Shown here piece by piece: positions 1 through 9,441 of a stretch of 64,000 nt of DNA. The notes beneath the pieces are model-generated. The model was not told where the DNA came from. It was given only the letters and a program-made list of their open reading frames with translations, and ran no database searches. Position 1 is the first letter of the stretch, and every line of letters starts with the position of its first letter. Location of the stretch: the NCBI GenBank assembly GCA_965200805.1, contig OZ241384.1, positions 1,984,001-2,048,000 of the forward strand, in the 5' to 3' direction. This stretch comes from MPNP01 sp026709725 (lineage in GTDB: Bacteria > Pseudomonadota > Alphaproteobacteria > Rhodobacterales > Rhodobacteraceae). The position numbers and the translations under genes were made by a program.

Positions 1-1138
1 GAGGCGTCCTGCTGTCCTCGCGCGCGAAATACAGCGGCTGGAGGATTTTCTGCATCATGTACGCCGGTAACCCGGCAGCGTAGACAGCGAGGGCGAGGGC
101 TGTCGCCCGGGAATCAGCGGCATCGAATGCCCCGCGCTCGAACAATACGCTGATGATCGGCAGTGCCGCCACCATCAGTGCCACCGTCGCCGGCAGCGCA
201 AGCGACAGACAGGCCTCAAGGGCACGATTGAAGGCCCGCCTGCTGCCGACGATATCATTGGCGTGCAACCGGTGGGAAAGATCCGGCAGGAGCACGATCC
301 CGATGGCGATACCGATGACACCCAGGGGCAGCTGGCACAGGCGATCCGCATAGTTCAGCCATGCAACACCGCCCTCCTGATAGCTTGCCACCTGACGACC
401 AACGAGCAGATTGATCTGGACGACACCCCCTGCCAGCATGGCCGGCAGCGCAAGATGCAGGAGGCGGACCATATCATCTGTGAGGCGTGGCCGCCGGAGC
501 GTTATGCGGACTCCGGCGCGGCGGAGGGCGAGAAAGACAATCAGGGCCTGGGCAAGGCCGGCCACGGGGACAATCAGGGCCAGGGCCAGCCCCGGTTCAA
601 TCCCGGTCAATGGTACCAGCGTAAGGGTCAAGATAAAGAAGACATTGAGCATGATTGGTGCCGCGGCAGCGACGGAAAAGTGGCCCAGCGCATTCAGTGC
701 AGCCGAGAGCAGGGCTGCGATGGCGACAAAAAGAATGTAGGGGAAGGCAACCCGTCCATAGAGGATGGCAAGATCAAACCGGCCATCATGGATAAAGCCG
801 CTGGCCATGGCCAGCACCAGAAAGGGCATCAGCATCTGAGCGGCCATGACCAGCAGCAGCAGGATTGCTGCCAGATTGACACTGACATCACTGACAAATC
901 CGTCCGGGTCATCCATGCCGGCGATTTTGCGCGCGTAGATGGGGACAAAGGCGAGATTGAGCGCCCCTTCGGCAAAGATCCGCCGGAACATGTTGGGCAG
1001 GGCAAAGGCAACCAGAAAGGCTTCAGCCACCGGACCGGTTCCGAGGATGGCGGCAAAGAGGATGTCCCTGATGAAGCCAAGGACCCGACTGGCCAGTGTC
1101 CACACACCAACAATGATCGAGTTGCCGATCAGCTTCAT
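1..1138 (-). CDS. murJ: Lipid II flippase MurJ (MviN), cut by the window edge
   Basis: The reverse strand is open from an ATG at 1138 to the left edge, about 379 codons, so the C-terminal part lies outside the window. The protein starts MKLIGNSIIVGVWTLASRVL and continues as a chain of hydrophobic helices. Family-typical stretches include ALPNMFRRIFAEGALNLAF, where the positively charged loop after helix 2 is expected. MurJ flips lipid II across the inner membrane for peptidoglycan synthesis. The family is usually a little over 500 residues with 14 helices, so about three quarters is visible. It is transcribed away from the murR/murQ cluster. A long plus-strand frame at 263-1168 is only its antisense shadow. 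Confidence 0.93.
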   Translation of the reverse strand, partial: MKLIGNSIIVGVWTLASRVLGFIRDILFAAILGTGPVAEAFLVAFALPNMFRRIFAEGALNLAFVPIYARKIAGMDDPDGFVSDVSVNLAAILLLLVMAAQMLMPFLVLAMASGFIHDGRFDLAILYGRVAFPYILFVAIAALLSAALNALGHFSVAAAAPIMLNVFFILTLTLVPLTGIEPGLALALIVPVAGLAQALIVFLALRRAGVRITLRRPRLTDDMVRLLHLALPAMLAGGVVQINLLVGRQVASYQEGGVAWLNYADRLCQLPLGVIGIAIGIVLLPDLSHRLHANDIVGSRRAFNRALEACLSLALPATVALMVAALPIISVLFERGAFDAADSRATALALAVYAAGLPAYMMQKILQPLYFAREDSRTP

Positions 1139-1347
1139 GATGCAGTGGAAAGCCAGAGCCGGGAATGATGTCGACCGGACTTGTAGCGGCTTCCTGCAAA
1201 TGTCATCGGTCGCCGGGTGCCCCCTGCATTGCCAACGCACTCATGATCAGGCTCAACTGATGTCATCAGGCTCGCTGGGGATGGATTCCCGGACATTTTC
1301 AGGCAGTGTTGTGAGAGCAAGTGCGGCAAGGTCATCATGGCATCTCG
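1139..1347. other. Intergenic gap between murJ and murR
   Basis: I see no gene here. It should hold the murJ promoter, since murJ starts at 1138 on the minus strand, but I recognise no convincing -35/-10 pair. Confidence 0.4.
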
Positions 1348-2196
1348 TCACGATTTTAATTCGGTGGCGGCTTGCTGGGCTGCAAAGATCAGATCGTTGG
1401 ATTCGGGTTTCCTCTGAACCAGCATGATGAACAGAAGATCAAGGACCATCAATTGACCATCGCGCGACGTAATTGCGGATGAACGCGCCCGTTCTTCATC
1501 TGCGATGACATGGAGATTGATATCTGAGATTGATGCAAGCCGATTGGGTTGAACATCCGTAAGCGAAATCAACCTGGCGCCGGATGCCCTGGCCTGTTCC
1601 GCGATGCGGACAGTTTCGAGGCTGGTTCCGGAGTAGGACAATGCTATCATGACATCGTCGGAGCGCAGGGTTGCGGCATTTGCAATCTGGATGTGACTGT
1701 CCGGCCCGTAGAGAACGGAGCAGTCGAGTTTTTGAAGCTTGTAGGCAAAATCCTGAGCGACCAGTGACGATGCGCCGACTCCGGCAAGTTGAATTCTGCG
1801 CGCACCCATGATCGCGCCCAGAACAGATTCAAGTGTCTTCTCGCAATTCAGTGACATTGTCTGCTGCATTGCATGCAGTTTTGATCCAAGGAGTTTTTGG
1901 ATGGTTGTTGGGAGATTGTCGGATGATTCGATCATGCCATGCACGACATCGGCCGGCAGGTTCCAGTCCTGTGCTGTGGCTTCACTGACGGCAAGCTTGA
2001 ACTCCTGGTACCCGCGGAATCCCAGCTTCTGACAGAATCTGATCACGCCCGACTGACTGCGTCCGGTTCGTTCTGCCAAATCAACTGATGACAGCCGGAT
2101 TGCATGCGCCGGATCCGCAAGAACAAATTTTGCTATCTGCTGTTCGCCATTGGTCAGCGAGTCCAAACGTGCATCAAGGATGGTCAGGATAGACAC
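1348..2196 (-). CDS. murR: MurR/RpiR-family transcriptional regulator
   Basis: About 282 residues from a GTG at 2196. An N-terminal HTH_6 domain (roughly residues 1-77; SLVDLAERTGRSQSGVIRF-like helix-turn-helix, here SSVDLAERTGRSQSGVIRF) is followed by a SIS phosphosugar-binding domain (about 125-260; IALSYSGTSLETVRIAEQA). RpiR proteins of this kind sense sugar phosphates. Divergent placement from murQ points to MurNAc-6-phosphate as ligand, as for E. coli MurR. The frame is open upstream to an ATG at 2385, but those 63 residues are not family-like and overlap a dispersed repeat. The GTG has CAGGG seven bases upstream, and the following SILTILDARLDSLTNGEQQI is a normal family start. It probably represses the 3294-11959 operon. 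Confidence 0.85.
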   Translation of the reverse strand: MSILTILDARLDSLTNGEQQIAKFVLADPAHAIRLSSVDLAERTGRSQSGVIRFCQKLGFRGYQEFKLAVSEATAQDWNLPADVVHGMIESSDNLPTTIQKLLGSKLHAMQQTMSLNCEKTLESVLGAIMGARRIQLAGVGASSLVAQDFAYKLQKLDCSVLYGPDSHIQIANAATLRSDDVMIALSYSGTSLETVRIAEQARASGARLISLTDVQPNRLASISDINLHVIADEERARSSAITSRDGQLMVLDLLFIMLVQRKPESNDLIFAAQQAATELKS

Positions 2197-2361
2197 GGTT
2201 TGCCCTGGCTTTGCTCCGAGGAAAATATGGCCATGGCATACACTATTACAAAATCCATTCCGGATGTGAATAGGGACCATGCCGCCTTGCCTCGTCGAGG
2301 GCACCTTCACGGCAGAAGATGGCCTCGGATTGACACCGACATCACCGACAGAGCGGTTGGG

Positions 2362-2520
2362 ATTGTCATCGGAGAGGCATGGCATTCATGGGCAATGAAT
2401 AGCACGATCATGGCCACCCTGAATATCTGGAACCTGCTTTTTCCGATCATGACACCTGTCTTCTGCAACTCCAGAATGTCGGGGTACCGATCCGGCGATT
2501 GATCAGCCGGAGCTGTTTCG
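2362..2520 (+). repeat. Dispersed intergenic repeat R1, copy 1
   Basis: This stretch is clearly similar to 12022-12180. Shared blocks in the same order are GGCATGGCRTTCATGGGC, CTGTCTTCTGCAACTCC and TTGATCAGCCGGAG, with diverged sequence between. By eye identity is around three quarters. It contains no convincing gene and lies just upstream of murR. The function is unknown; a decayed mobile element or a REP-like family are both possible. Confidence 0.65.
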
Positions 2521-2654
2521 GTTCGGGACGCCATCCTCAATCGGTTGATGGACAGAACACGGATCATCCGGACCCGAGCCGATCCTGCTCGGAAGGCTCA
2601 CGAAAAACCCGGATCGTTCCGGCAAGAGTCTTGACATGCCTTCTTCACCCTCGC

Positions 2655-3130
2655 TCATGTGGTCCGGTATCCCTTGATGCCGATTTCATCAAACGCCGGA
2701 TCGGAGGAGATCGGCGGCAGTGATTCCAGACGGGCCACCGCTGCGATCATTCGATCAAATGGATCATGGTGATTCCCGTCAATGGTTGATGCATCCAAAC
2801 ACGCGATCGTTGTCAGTGGAATCAGTTCGTGGTCATCGGAGCGAGCACGACTCTCCAATCCATCAATGTCGGGAGACATGGCTGACCGTCTGCCAATTCT
2901 GACTTTCTGGCCGATTGCATATGGCGAGATGACTGAAACGGCTGGACGACCAACTGTATGCATCCGTTCGCGAGCATTCCCGGGTGACCTGCAGTCACCA
3001 GCCGGTGCCATCGGGAAGGAATTTGTGTCAGGGAAGCACGATGTCGATCTCCTTCCCAGGCCCGCAGTTCATTTTCATCCAGGGCCTCGAAGAGTTCGTC
3101 GGGTGGAGGTGTGCAGTGAGGTGGTGGAGG
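2655..3130 (-). pseudogene. Decayed Phd-type antitoxin / PIN-domain toxin pair
   Basis: Read on the minus strand, 3130 to about 3045 gives PPDELFEALDENELRAWEGD, which resembles the C-terminal end of Phd/YefM antitoxins. It is followed, at normal operon spacing, by a PIN-toxin-like frame (3011-2655). That frame carries VSVISPYAIGQKVRIGR, then HHDPFDRMIAAVARLESLPP and SSDPAFDEIGIKGYR, matching the C-terminal half of VapC proteins with the DPFDR and SDPAFD acidic residues. The toxin N-terminus with the first catalytic aspartate is not recognisable, the usual WEI acid is replaced (YAI), and the antitoxin lacks its 5' part. I read it as a toxin-antitoxin relic. Family assignment is by motif only. 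Confidence 0.6.
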
Positions 3131-3233
3131 GGTGATGAATCCTGTGAACAGATGCAGGAAAATCCGGGACCGCGCGTATCGGGCATACCAGGCGGGTCTG
3201 GGCAGACCTGCAGAACCCCAAATGGACCAATTT

Positions 3234-3278
3234 ATTTATTCAGATTTACGTTGACATTATGGATAAATTATTCATAGT
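3234..3278 (+). promoter_or_regulatory. murQ promoter with direct repeats, possible MurR sites
   Basis: A sigma-70-like promoter is visible: TTGACA at 3251-3256 and CATAGT at 3273-3278, spacer 16. Two near-identical direct repeats, ATTTATTCA (3234-3242) and AATTATTCA (3266-3274), are offset by 32 bp, about three helix turns, and bracket the -35 box. They are candidate MurR operators. The promoter is seen in the sequence; the binding role is inference. Confidence 0.5.
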
Positions 3279-3293
3279 CCGAGCGAGGGATTC

Positions 3294-4304
3294 ATGGGGG
3301 AGGTCGTTTTGATAGACAACTTTTCCGTTTCGGACCTGAATGGTCTTATATCAGAAAGGCGGAATCCGCACACGACTGATATCGATCTTTTGTCCATCAC
3401 TGAGCTTGTCGCCATTATAAATTCCGAGGACAAAAATGTTGCACAGGCGGTCGAGAAGGAGTTATCCAATATCGCACGGGCGGTTGAGCATGTTGAAGCC
3501 GCTTTTCGCGCTGGAGGACGTCTTGTCTACATCGGTGCCGGAACAAGTGGGCGGCTGGGGGTTCTTGATGCATCTGAATGCCCGCCGACATTCTCCGTTC
3601 CGCCGGATATGGTGCTTGGAATTATTGCCGGTGGTGACAAGGCCTTGCGGAATACCTTCGAGGGGGCAGAGGACAGCCGTGAAAATGGTGCCCGGGACCT
3701 TGAGTCTGTTGAACTGACACATCTGGATGTGGTGGTCGGGGTCGCAGTCAGCGGCCGGACTCCCTATGTCATCGGCGCGCTTGACTACGCGCAAGAACGA
3801 GGTGCTGTGACTGTGGCACTGACCTGCAATCCAAATTCTGAACTGTCAAACCATGCCGACATTGACATTTCTCCAGTTGTCGGCCCCGAAGTGCTGACCG
3901 GCTCGACCCGGCTGAAGTCGGGAACCGCTCAGAAACTGGTGTTGAATATGCTGAGTACCGCTGCCATGATCCGAATCGGGAAAACCTATGAGAACCTGAT
4001 GGTCGACCTCTCGGCTTCAAACAGGAAGTTGCGAACGCGGGCGATTGCGATCCTTTGCGAGACGACAGGCATCGAACTCGAAGAGGCCGAGACGCTTCTG
4101 ACCGCGAGTGGATACGATGTCAAATGTGCAATCTTGATGAATTTTACTGGTCTTAAACCGGAGTGCGCAAAGGTTTGCCTGGATGCATCTGGCGGGGTTC
4201 TGAGGAAAGCCATTGCAATGGCAGAGACGCAACAACCCACGCAATTTGCAGAGGCATGCCAGACTGCAGCACCCACATCATTCAGAACAGGGAGAACACC
4301 ATGA
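3294..4304 (+). CDS. murQ: N-acetylmuramic acid 6-phosphate etherase
   Basis: MurQ cleaves the lactyl ether of MurNAc-6-phosphate to give GlcNAc-6-phosphate and D-lactate in the cytoplasm. The 336-residue protein has the SIS domain signatures YIGAGTSGRLGVLDASECPP (about 79-98) and VVGVAVSGRTPYVIGAL, and the STRLKSGTAQKLVLNMLSTA block. The C-terminal helical region has the usual LTASGYDVKCAILM. At 336 residues it is slightly longer than E. coli MurQ (about 298). The ATG at 3294 follows GAGGGA. It is the first gene of a long plus-strand operon; its stop overlaps the next start (ATGA at 4301-4304), so translation is coupled to the binding-protein gene. Confidence 0.95.
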   Translation: MGEVVLIDNFSVSDLNGLISERRNPHTTDIDLLSITELVAIINSEDKNVAQAVEKELSNIARAVEHVEAAFRAGGRLVYIGAGTSGRLGVLDASECPPTFSVPPDMVLGIIAGGDKALRNTFEGAEDSRENGARDLESVELTHLDVVVGVAVSGRTPYVIGALDYAQERGAVTVALTCNPNSELSNHADIDISPVVGPEVLTGSTRLKSGTAQKLVLNMLSTAAMIRIGKTYENLMVDLSASNRKLRTRAIAILCETTGIELEEAETLLTASGYDVKCAILMNFTGLKPECAKVCLDASGGVLRKAIAMAETQQPTQFAEACQTAAPTSFRTGRTP

Positions 4305-5836
4305 GACGATATGCTCTTACAATCGCAATCAGAAAACTGTTTGCATCGCTTGCCGCAGCGCTCGTTCTTTGTACGGGAGCATTGATGACCCCGGTATCAG
4401 CCGACACGCTCATGATGGCCTGGTCGCAGGATGCCACCGGACTTGATCCACACAAACAGACGGCATTTTCTTCGATCCGCCTGCTTGAGCTTCTTTATGA
4501 ACCACTGGTTCGTCTTGATCCTGATGCTGACATCGTGCCTGCCATCGCAGCATCCTGGTCGTTCAATGATGATGCGACAGAACTGACGGTCACCATAGAT
4601 CCGGATGCCAGGTTCCACGATGGCAGCGCAGTGACGTCAGCGGATGTAAAGGCCTCATTTGAGCGCATACTGAATGAGGAAACAGGTGCTGCCTCCAGGT
4701 CAAATTTCACATCAATCGCATCAATTGAGACGCCTGATGCGACAACAGTCATCTTTGGCCTGTCAGAACCAAATGTTCCAATCCTGACGGCCATGGCCTC
4801 CATCAATTCAGCCATCGTTCCGGCCGCAGCGATTGCCGCCGGGAGTCTTGGAAGCGATGTGGTCGGCTCGGGCCCTTTCATGCTTGACGGCTGGAATCCA
4901 AACTCCAATGCCTCCCTGAGTCCAAATCCGCACTGGGCTGGTGGCGTGCTGGCGATAGACGGGCTTGAAATCAGCGTCCTTCCTGATGAGACGGCCATCC
5001 TTGCGGCCCTGCGAGCCGGGCAGGTTGATTTCGCACTGATCAATGATCCCTTCGTGGCAACCCTGATTCCCGATGTCCCCGGTGTCCAGCTGATCAAGAA
5101 GCCGGTCCTTTCCTACCATGTGCTGCAACTGAATCCTTCGCGAACCCCACTGACGGAAATGGGAGTGCGTCAGGCTATCAGCTGTGCGGTTGACCGTCAG
5201 AACATTCTCGACACGGCACTTCTCGGCGAGGGAACTGTGACGGGCCCGCTCACCATGGATGCCTACAGAACGGATGTGTCCGAGTTGTTCTGCTATGAGC
5301 GTGACCTGGGAAAGGCCAGATCGCTCTTGGCAGAAGCGGGCTATCCCGACGGTTTCTCGGCGACGATCATGGCAGCGACCGGGGAGCCGCCCACCGCAGC
5401 CGCCGAAGCACAGGTTATTCAGTCGCAGCTTTCCGAGATTGGCATCGATCTTGAAATCGAAATGAAGGAATTAAACGTCTACATTGACGCATGGCTGTCG
5501 GCAGATTTCGATATGGCCGTGGCACTGAATGGCGGTCGTCCTGATCCCTTCACAATGTACAACCGTTACTGGACCAGGGATGGGAACCTGCAGAAGGTTG
5601 CAAACTACATCGATGACACCCTTGATCGCCTGATGACTCAGGGTCGGGAGGAGACCGATCCGGTGAAGCGAAAGGAGATCTTCGCCAAGTTTGACAGGCA
5701 TCTGGCTGAAGTCTCACCCTGGGTCTGGCTCTATACCGGATATACCTATGCGGCGGCCTTGGACACTGTGCAGGGCTTTGAGGCAACACCCACCGGGTCG
5801 CTCTTTGGGCTGAGTGCTGTTTCGATCGTCGAATAG
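4301..5836 (+). CDS. ABC transporter substrate-binding protein, family 5 (Dpp/Opp type)
   Basis: A 511-residue periplasmic binding protein of the SBP_bac_5 family. The ATG at 4301 follows GGGAGA and begins a signal peptide (MRRYALTIAIRKLFASLAAA...), with likely cleavage after VSA (PVSA/DTLMMAW). The mature protein shows ATGLDPHKQTAFSSIRLLEL near the start and VRQAISCAVDRQNILDTALL near residue 290, both typical of family 5. The frame is open further upstream, but that part overlaps murQ and is not needed. Such proteins bind peptides or sugar-peptide conjugates. Next to murQ and anmK, a muropeptide, MurNAc or anhydro-MurNAc ligand is the natural guess, not proven. Confidence 0.9.
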   Translation: MRRYALTIAIRKLFASLAAALVLCTGALMTPVSADTLMMAWSQDATGLDPHKQTAFSSIRLLELLYEPLVRLDPDADIVPAIAASWSFNDDATELTVTIDPDARFHDGSAVTSADVKASFERILNEETGAASRSNFTSIASIETPDATTVIFGLSEPNVPILTAMASINSAIVPAAAIAAGSLGSDVVGSGPFMLDGWNPNSNASLSPNPHWAGGVLAIDGLEISVLPDETAILAALRAGQVDFALINDPFVATLIPDVPGVQLIKKPVLSYHVLQLNPSRTPLTEMGVRQAISCAVDRQNILDTALLGEGTVTGPLTMDAYRTDVSELFCYERDLGKARSLLAEAGYPDGFSATIMAATGEPPTAAAEAQVIQSQLSEIGIDLEIEMKELNVYIDAWLSADFDMAVALNGGRPDPFTMYNRYWTRDGNLQKVANYIDDTLDRLMTQGREETDPVKRKEIFAKFDRHLAEVSPWVWLYTGYTYAAALDTVQGFEATPTGSLFGLSAVSIVE

Positions 5837-5865
5837 CGCATGCGATAAACAGACGTCGGGCCCCC

Positions 5866-6825
5866 ATGCATTATCCCCTCAAACGCCTTCTGGTGTTTCC
5901 GCTGGTGATGTTTGGGGTCTCGGTTTTTGTTTTTATTGCCATCAGAATGGTGCCGGGTGATGCAATCACCGCAATGCTTGGCACCGAGTCGGGACTCCTG
6001 ACCCCGGCACAGCGTGAGGCGCTGCGTGCCTATTTTGGCCTTGACCAGAACTGGATTATCCAGTTCTGGCATTGGCTGACGGGTGTTGTTCAGGGAGACC
6101 TTGGCCTTTCGACCACCTTTGGGAAACCAGTGCTCCGGGTCATTCTGACGCATTTCCCGCTCACGCTGGAGCTGGCAATTCTGTCAATGCTGATTGCTCT
6201 GGGAATCGGGCTTCCGGCTGGCATCTTTGCCGCGATGCGAAAAGACAGTGCCGCCGATCTTGCTGTGCGTGTGATTGTGATGATCGGTCAATCGACACCC
6301 AATTTTGTCGTTGGTCTGCTTCTCATCTTCGTTCTTTCGGTCGGTTTTGGCATCCTGCCGCAAATGGGAACCTTTGTACCGTTCTCCGAAGATCCGCTGC
6401 GCAATCTCGGTCAGATGATTCTGCCCGCACTGACGCTCGGAACGGCATTCGCGGCTGCAGTTATCCGTATCTCACGTTCTGCAATGCTCGATATTCTGTG
6501 TGAGGATTATATTCGAACCGCCAGATCGAAAGGCATACCCCGGCGGCGGGTCATCTGGTGCCATGCACTGCCGAATGCACTGATCCCGGTGGTAACGCTT
6601 TCCGGGGTCGAGTTTGGCTATCTCCTCGGTGGGGCTGTTCTGGTTGAGCAGATTTTCGCCCTGCCCGGTCTGGGTCGTGTCGTGCTTGATGCAATATTGC
6701 AGCGTGACTACGCGCTGGTTCAAGGATCAGTCCTCTTCATCGCCTTTAACTTCATGGTCATCAACCTCCTGGTCGATCTGGCCTATGCAGCCCTTGATCC
6801 CCGTATTCGGCTTGATTCAAATTGA
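5866..6825 (+). CDS. ABC transporter permease, DppB-like
   Basis: A 319-residue integral membrane protein with about six helices. The N-terminal PIRMVPGDAITAML-like segment (IAIRMVPGDAITAMLGTESG) and the EAA loop DYIRTARSKGIPRRRVIWCH with following ALPNALIPVV are diagnostic of DppB/OppB permeases (BPD_transp_1). It starts at the ATG at 5866, 29 bp after the binding-protein gene, and overlaps the second permease by 4 bp (TTGA). It forms the inner-membrane channel of the importer together with the next gene. Confidence 0.93.
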   Translation: MHYPLKRLLVFPLVMFGVSVFVFIAIRMVPGDAITAMLGTESGLLTPAQREALRAYFGLDQNWIIQFWHWLTGVVQGDLGLSTTFGKPVLRVILTHFPLTLELAILSMLIALGIGLPAGIFAAMRKDSAADLAVRVIVMIGQSTPNFVVGLLLIFVLSVGFGILPQMGTFVPFSEDPLRNLGQMILPALTLGTAFAAAVIRISRSAMLDILCEDYIRTARSKGIPRRRVIWCHALPNALIPVVTLSGVEFGYLLGGAVLVEQIFALPGLGRVVLDAILQRDYALVQGSVLFIAFNFMVINLLVDLAYAALDPRIRLDSN

Positions 6826-7664
6826 CCCGTTTCTTCCGTGATCTCTTGCGACACTCTTCCGGTCGTATCGGCATGACCATCATTGCCATCCTTCTGGTGA
6901 CAGCGATCCTGGCCGAGTTTGGCCTGATACCATATGACCCGCTGAGTCAGGACAGAACCGCTCGTTTGCAGGGTCCCAGCGCGGCCCACCTTTTCGGGAC
7001 AGACCTTTTCGGGCGCGATCTGCTCAGCCGGTTGATGACCGGAATCTCGCAGTCCCTCACCGTGTCTTTTCTTGCAGTCGGTGCGGCCGCTCTCGCAGGA
7101 ACGGTCATGGGGTTGACAGCTGCGTGGTTTGGCGGTCTCTGGGACGGCACCGTGATGCGGGTTATGGATGTGTTGCTGGCATTTCCCGCAATCCTTCTTG
7201 CACTTCTGATCATCGCAATATTCGGACCCGGCGGGTGGACAAGCATTCTCGCGATCGCCATCGTCTACACACCGATTTTCACTCGCGTGGTACGCGGTCC
7301 GGCCCTGTCGCTGAAACACAGGGAGTTCATTGACGCTGCCCGTATATTTGGCAGCAGTCGGAGATATATCATGGTGTGGCACCTGTCACTGAATCTCGTC
7401 GCGCCTCTGATGGTGCAGGTCACGTTGGCGCTGGCGTGGGCATTGTTGACAGAAGCCGGCCTCAGCTTTCTTGGCCTTGGGACCCAACCACCGCATGCCT
7501 CATTGGGATTGATGCTTGCAGATGCACGGAACCTGATGGAGATCGCCCCATGGCTGCTGCTTGTACCTGCGCTTGCACTCATGCTCTCTGTGCTGGGATT
7601 CAATCTGCTCGGAGATGCATTGCGCGATCTCCTTGATCCCAGAACCAGAAGAACTCTGGCGTGA
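6822..7664 (+). CDS. ABC transporter permease, DppC-like
   Basis: A 280-residue permease with the OppC/DppC features: N-terminal helix MTIIAILLVTAILAEFGLIP, the segment HLFGTDLFGRDLLSRLMTGI, and the EAA loop EFIDAARIFGSSRRYIMVWH. The start is a TTG at 6822 overlapping the stop of the DppB-like gene, in line with the coupling pattern of this operon. It pairs with the DppB-like permease to form the transmembrane channel. Confidence 0.92.
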   Translation: MTRFFRDLLRHSSGRIGMTIIAILLVTAILAEFGLIPYDPLSQDRTARLQGPSAAHLFGTDLFGRDLLSRLMTGISQSLTVSFLAVGAAALAGTVMGLTAAWFGGLWDGTVMRVMDVLLAFPAILLALLIIAIFGPGGWTSILAIAIVYTPIFTRVVRGPALSLKHREFIDAARIFGSSRRYIMVWHLSLNLVAPLMVQVTLALAWALLTEAGLSFLGLGTQPPHASLGLMLADARNLMEIAPWLLLVPALALMLSVLGFNLLGDALRDLLDPRTRRTLA

Positions 7665-9418
7665 CACCACTTCTGTCCGTGCGCGATCTGTGCGTCGGTT
7701 TCGGTGCACGGCCTGAAGACAATCAGGTCCTGCACAGTGTCAGTTTCGACCTTGAAGCCGGTGAGACACTGGCAATTGTGGGAGAAAGCGGTTCAGGAAA
7801 ATCCGTGACTGCCATGGCAGTCAACCGACTGGTCGATTTTGGTGGGGGCGCGATTCTTGGAGGGAGCATCAATTTTGTCGAGGCCGACGGGACCGTGTCA
7901 AATCTTGCAGAGGCGGAGGAGGCCGCGCTTGAATGCATTCGTGGGCGGCAGATCGGCATGATTTTTCAGGAGCCAATGACCTCGCTCAACCCGGTCCTGA
8001 CAATCGGGACACAGATTGAAGAAATTTTCCGTATCCACCATGGGATGTCTCGGTCGCAGGCGAGGGCTGCTGCGTGTCATGCACTCGAATGCGTACGCAT
8101 CCCGGATGCTGAACGCCGCCTGACATATGCACCGCACCAGCTGTCGGGTGGAATGCTGCAACGCGTCATGATCGCCATCGCCCTGGCCGCCAACCCGCGC
8201 TTGTTGATTGCTGATGAACCAACCACGGCACTGGATGTGACGATTCAGGCCCAGATTGTGGGACTTTTGACCGAAATGCAGCGTGAGACCGGCACCGGTC
8301 TCATCTTCATCACCCATGATATCGGACTGGTTGCAGGATTCGCCAACCGCGTGCTGGTGATGCGGGAGGGAGTTGCGGTGGAGCAGGGCGCTCTGGATGC
8401 GGTGCTTGACAACCCGCAACATGCATATACCCGCCATCTCCTGAAAGCCGTGCCACAGTTTTCGGATGGAAAATCAGTCCGGAGTGATATGAAACGCGAT
8501 CAGGCAGATCTGCAAGACCGGGCGCTGGCCGTCGATGGGTTAACCGTGCGATTCCCGGTCCGCGCCGGCCTCCTCCGACATCAAACGGGGAATGTCCATG
8601 CGGTCGAAGGAATATCATTTGACCTCTACCGTGGAGAGACATTGGGAATCATGGGAGAAAGCGGGTCGGGCAAATCGACTGCAGCACGCGCTATTCTGGA
8701 TCTTGTCAAACCGACACGCGGTGAGATTCACACCGCTCGCACAGTCAGGGATGGCGCAACCAGGCCAGTGCAAGCGGTCTTCCAGAACCCGAACGCCTCA
8801 CTCAACCCCCGTCTCACTGTTGTGCAGCTTCTGGCCGAACCCCTGATTGCCATGGGCCATAAGATTGACAGGAAAGCCCACCACCGCATGGGAAGCCTGC
8901 TCGACCGGGTTGGCCTGCCGTCAAACAGCCTGCAGCGTTACCCGCACGAGTTTTCGGGTGGCCAGCGACAGCGTCTTTGCATCGCACGATCACTGATGCT
9001 CAGCCCGTCTATTCTGGTTCTTGACGAGGCCGTGTCGTCATTGGATGTGTCCGTTCAGGCCCATGTTCTGGATCTGCTGGTGGATCTGCAAAGGGAGTTT
9101 GGGCTGGCCTATCTCTTCGTGACGCACGACATGGCGGTTGTTGAAAAAATCGCCCACCGGATCGCCGTCATTTATGCTGGAACCATCGTTGAAATCGGAA
9201 GGGCTGCAGATGTGCTGGCCACGCCAAAACACAGCTACACCAGGCAGCTGATCAGCGCAGTCCCCAGCATCCACCGGCGCCAGTGTGAATTTCCAGTCGA
9301 TACCCGTGATGTGCCGTCTCTGGTCCGTCCATTGGGCTGGGAGCCGCAATTGGCTCCCTGGGTCTCATCGGGCGATGACCATCGGTTCAGGGCCGAGGTT
9401 TCAGGAGATGTATCATAG
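7661..9418 (+). CDS. Fused dipeptide-type ABC ATPase (DppD-DppF in one chain)
   Basis: A 585-residue protein with two complete ABC domains. Domain 1 has Walker A GESGSGKSVT, signature LSGGM and Walker B LLIADEPTTALD. Domain 2, from about residue 285, has GESGSGKSTAARAIL, FSGGQRQRL and ILVLDEAVSSLD. Each is followed by the oligopeptide-transporter C-terminal extension (for example TPKHSYTRQLISAVPS). The GTG start at 7661 overlaps the previous stop (GTGA). The first signature is LSGGM rather than LSGGQ, a mild deviation. Fused DppDF ATPases are common in alphaproteobacteria and energise the permease pair. Confidence 0.94.
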   Translation: MTPLLSVRDLCVGFGARPEDNQVLHSVSFDLEAGETLAIVGESGSGKSVTAMAVNRLVDFGGGAILGGSINFVEADGTVSNLAEAEEAALECIRGRQIGMIFQEPMTSLNPVLTIGTQIEEIFRIHHGMSRSQARAAACHALECVRIPDAERRLTYAPHQLSGGMLQRVMIAIALAANPRLLIADEPTTALDVTIQAQIVGLLTEMQRETGTGLIFITHDIGLVAGFANRVLVMREGVAVEQGALDAVLDNPQHAYTRHLLKAVPQFSDGKSVRSDMKRDQADLQDRALAVDGLTVRFPVRAGLLRHQTGNVHAVEGISFDLYRGETLGIMGESGSGKSTAARAILDLVKPTRGEIHTARTVRDGATRPVQAVFQNPNASLNPRLTVVQLLAEPLIAMGHKIDRKAHHRMGSLLDRVGLPSNSLQRYPHEFSGGQRQRLCIARSLMLSPSILVLDEAVSSLDVSVQAHVLDLLVDLQREFGLAYLFVTHDMAVVEKIAHRIAVIYAGTIVEIGRAADVLATPKHSYTRQLISAVPSIHRRQCEFPVDTRDVPSLVRPLGWEPQLAPWVSSGDDHRFRAEVSGDVS

Positions 9419-9441
9419 GTTTCAACGCTGCATTTGCCAAA

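Noticed and set aside
263..1168. Long plus-strand open frame of 301 codons
   Set aside because: It is the antisense of murJ; the protein is Gln/Asp/Gly-rich without any domain, while the minus strand gives a clear MurJ.
864..2360. Similarity GATTGACACTGACATCAC (868) versus GATTGACACCGACATCAC (2330)
   Set aside because: The first lies within murJ coding sequence and the match is short, so chance is sufficient.
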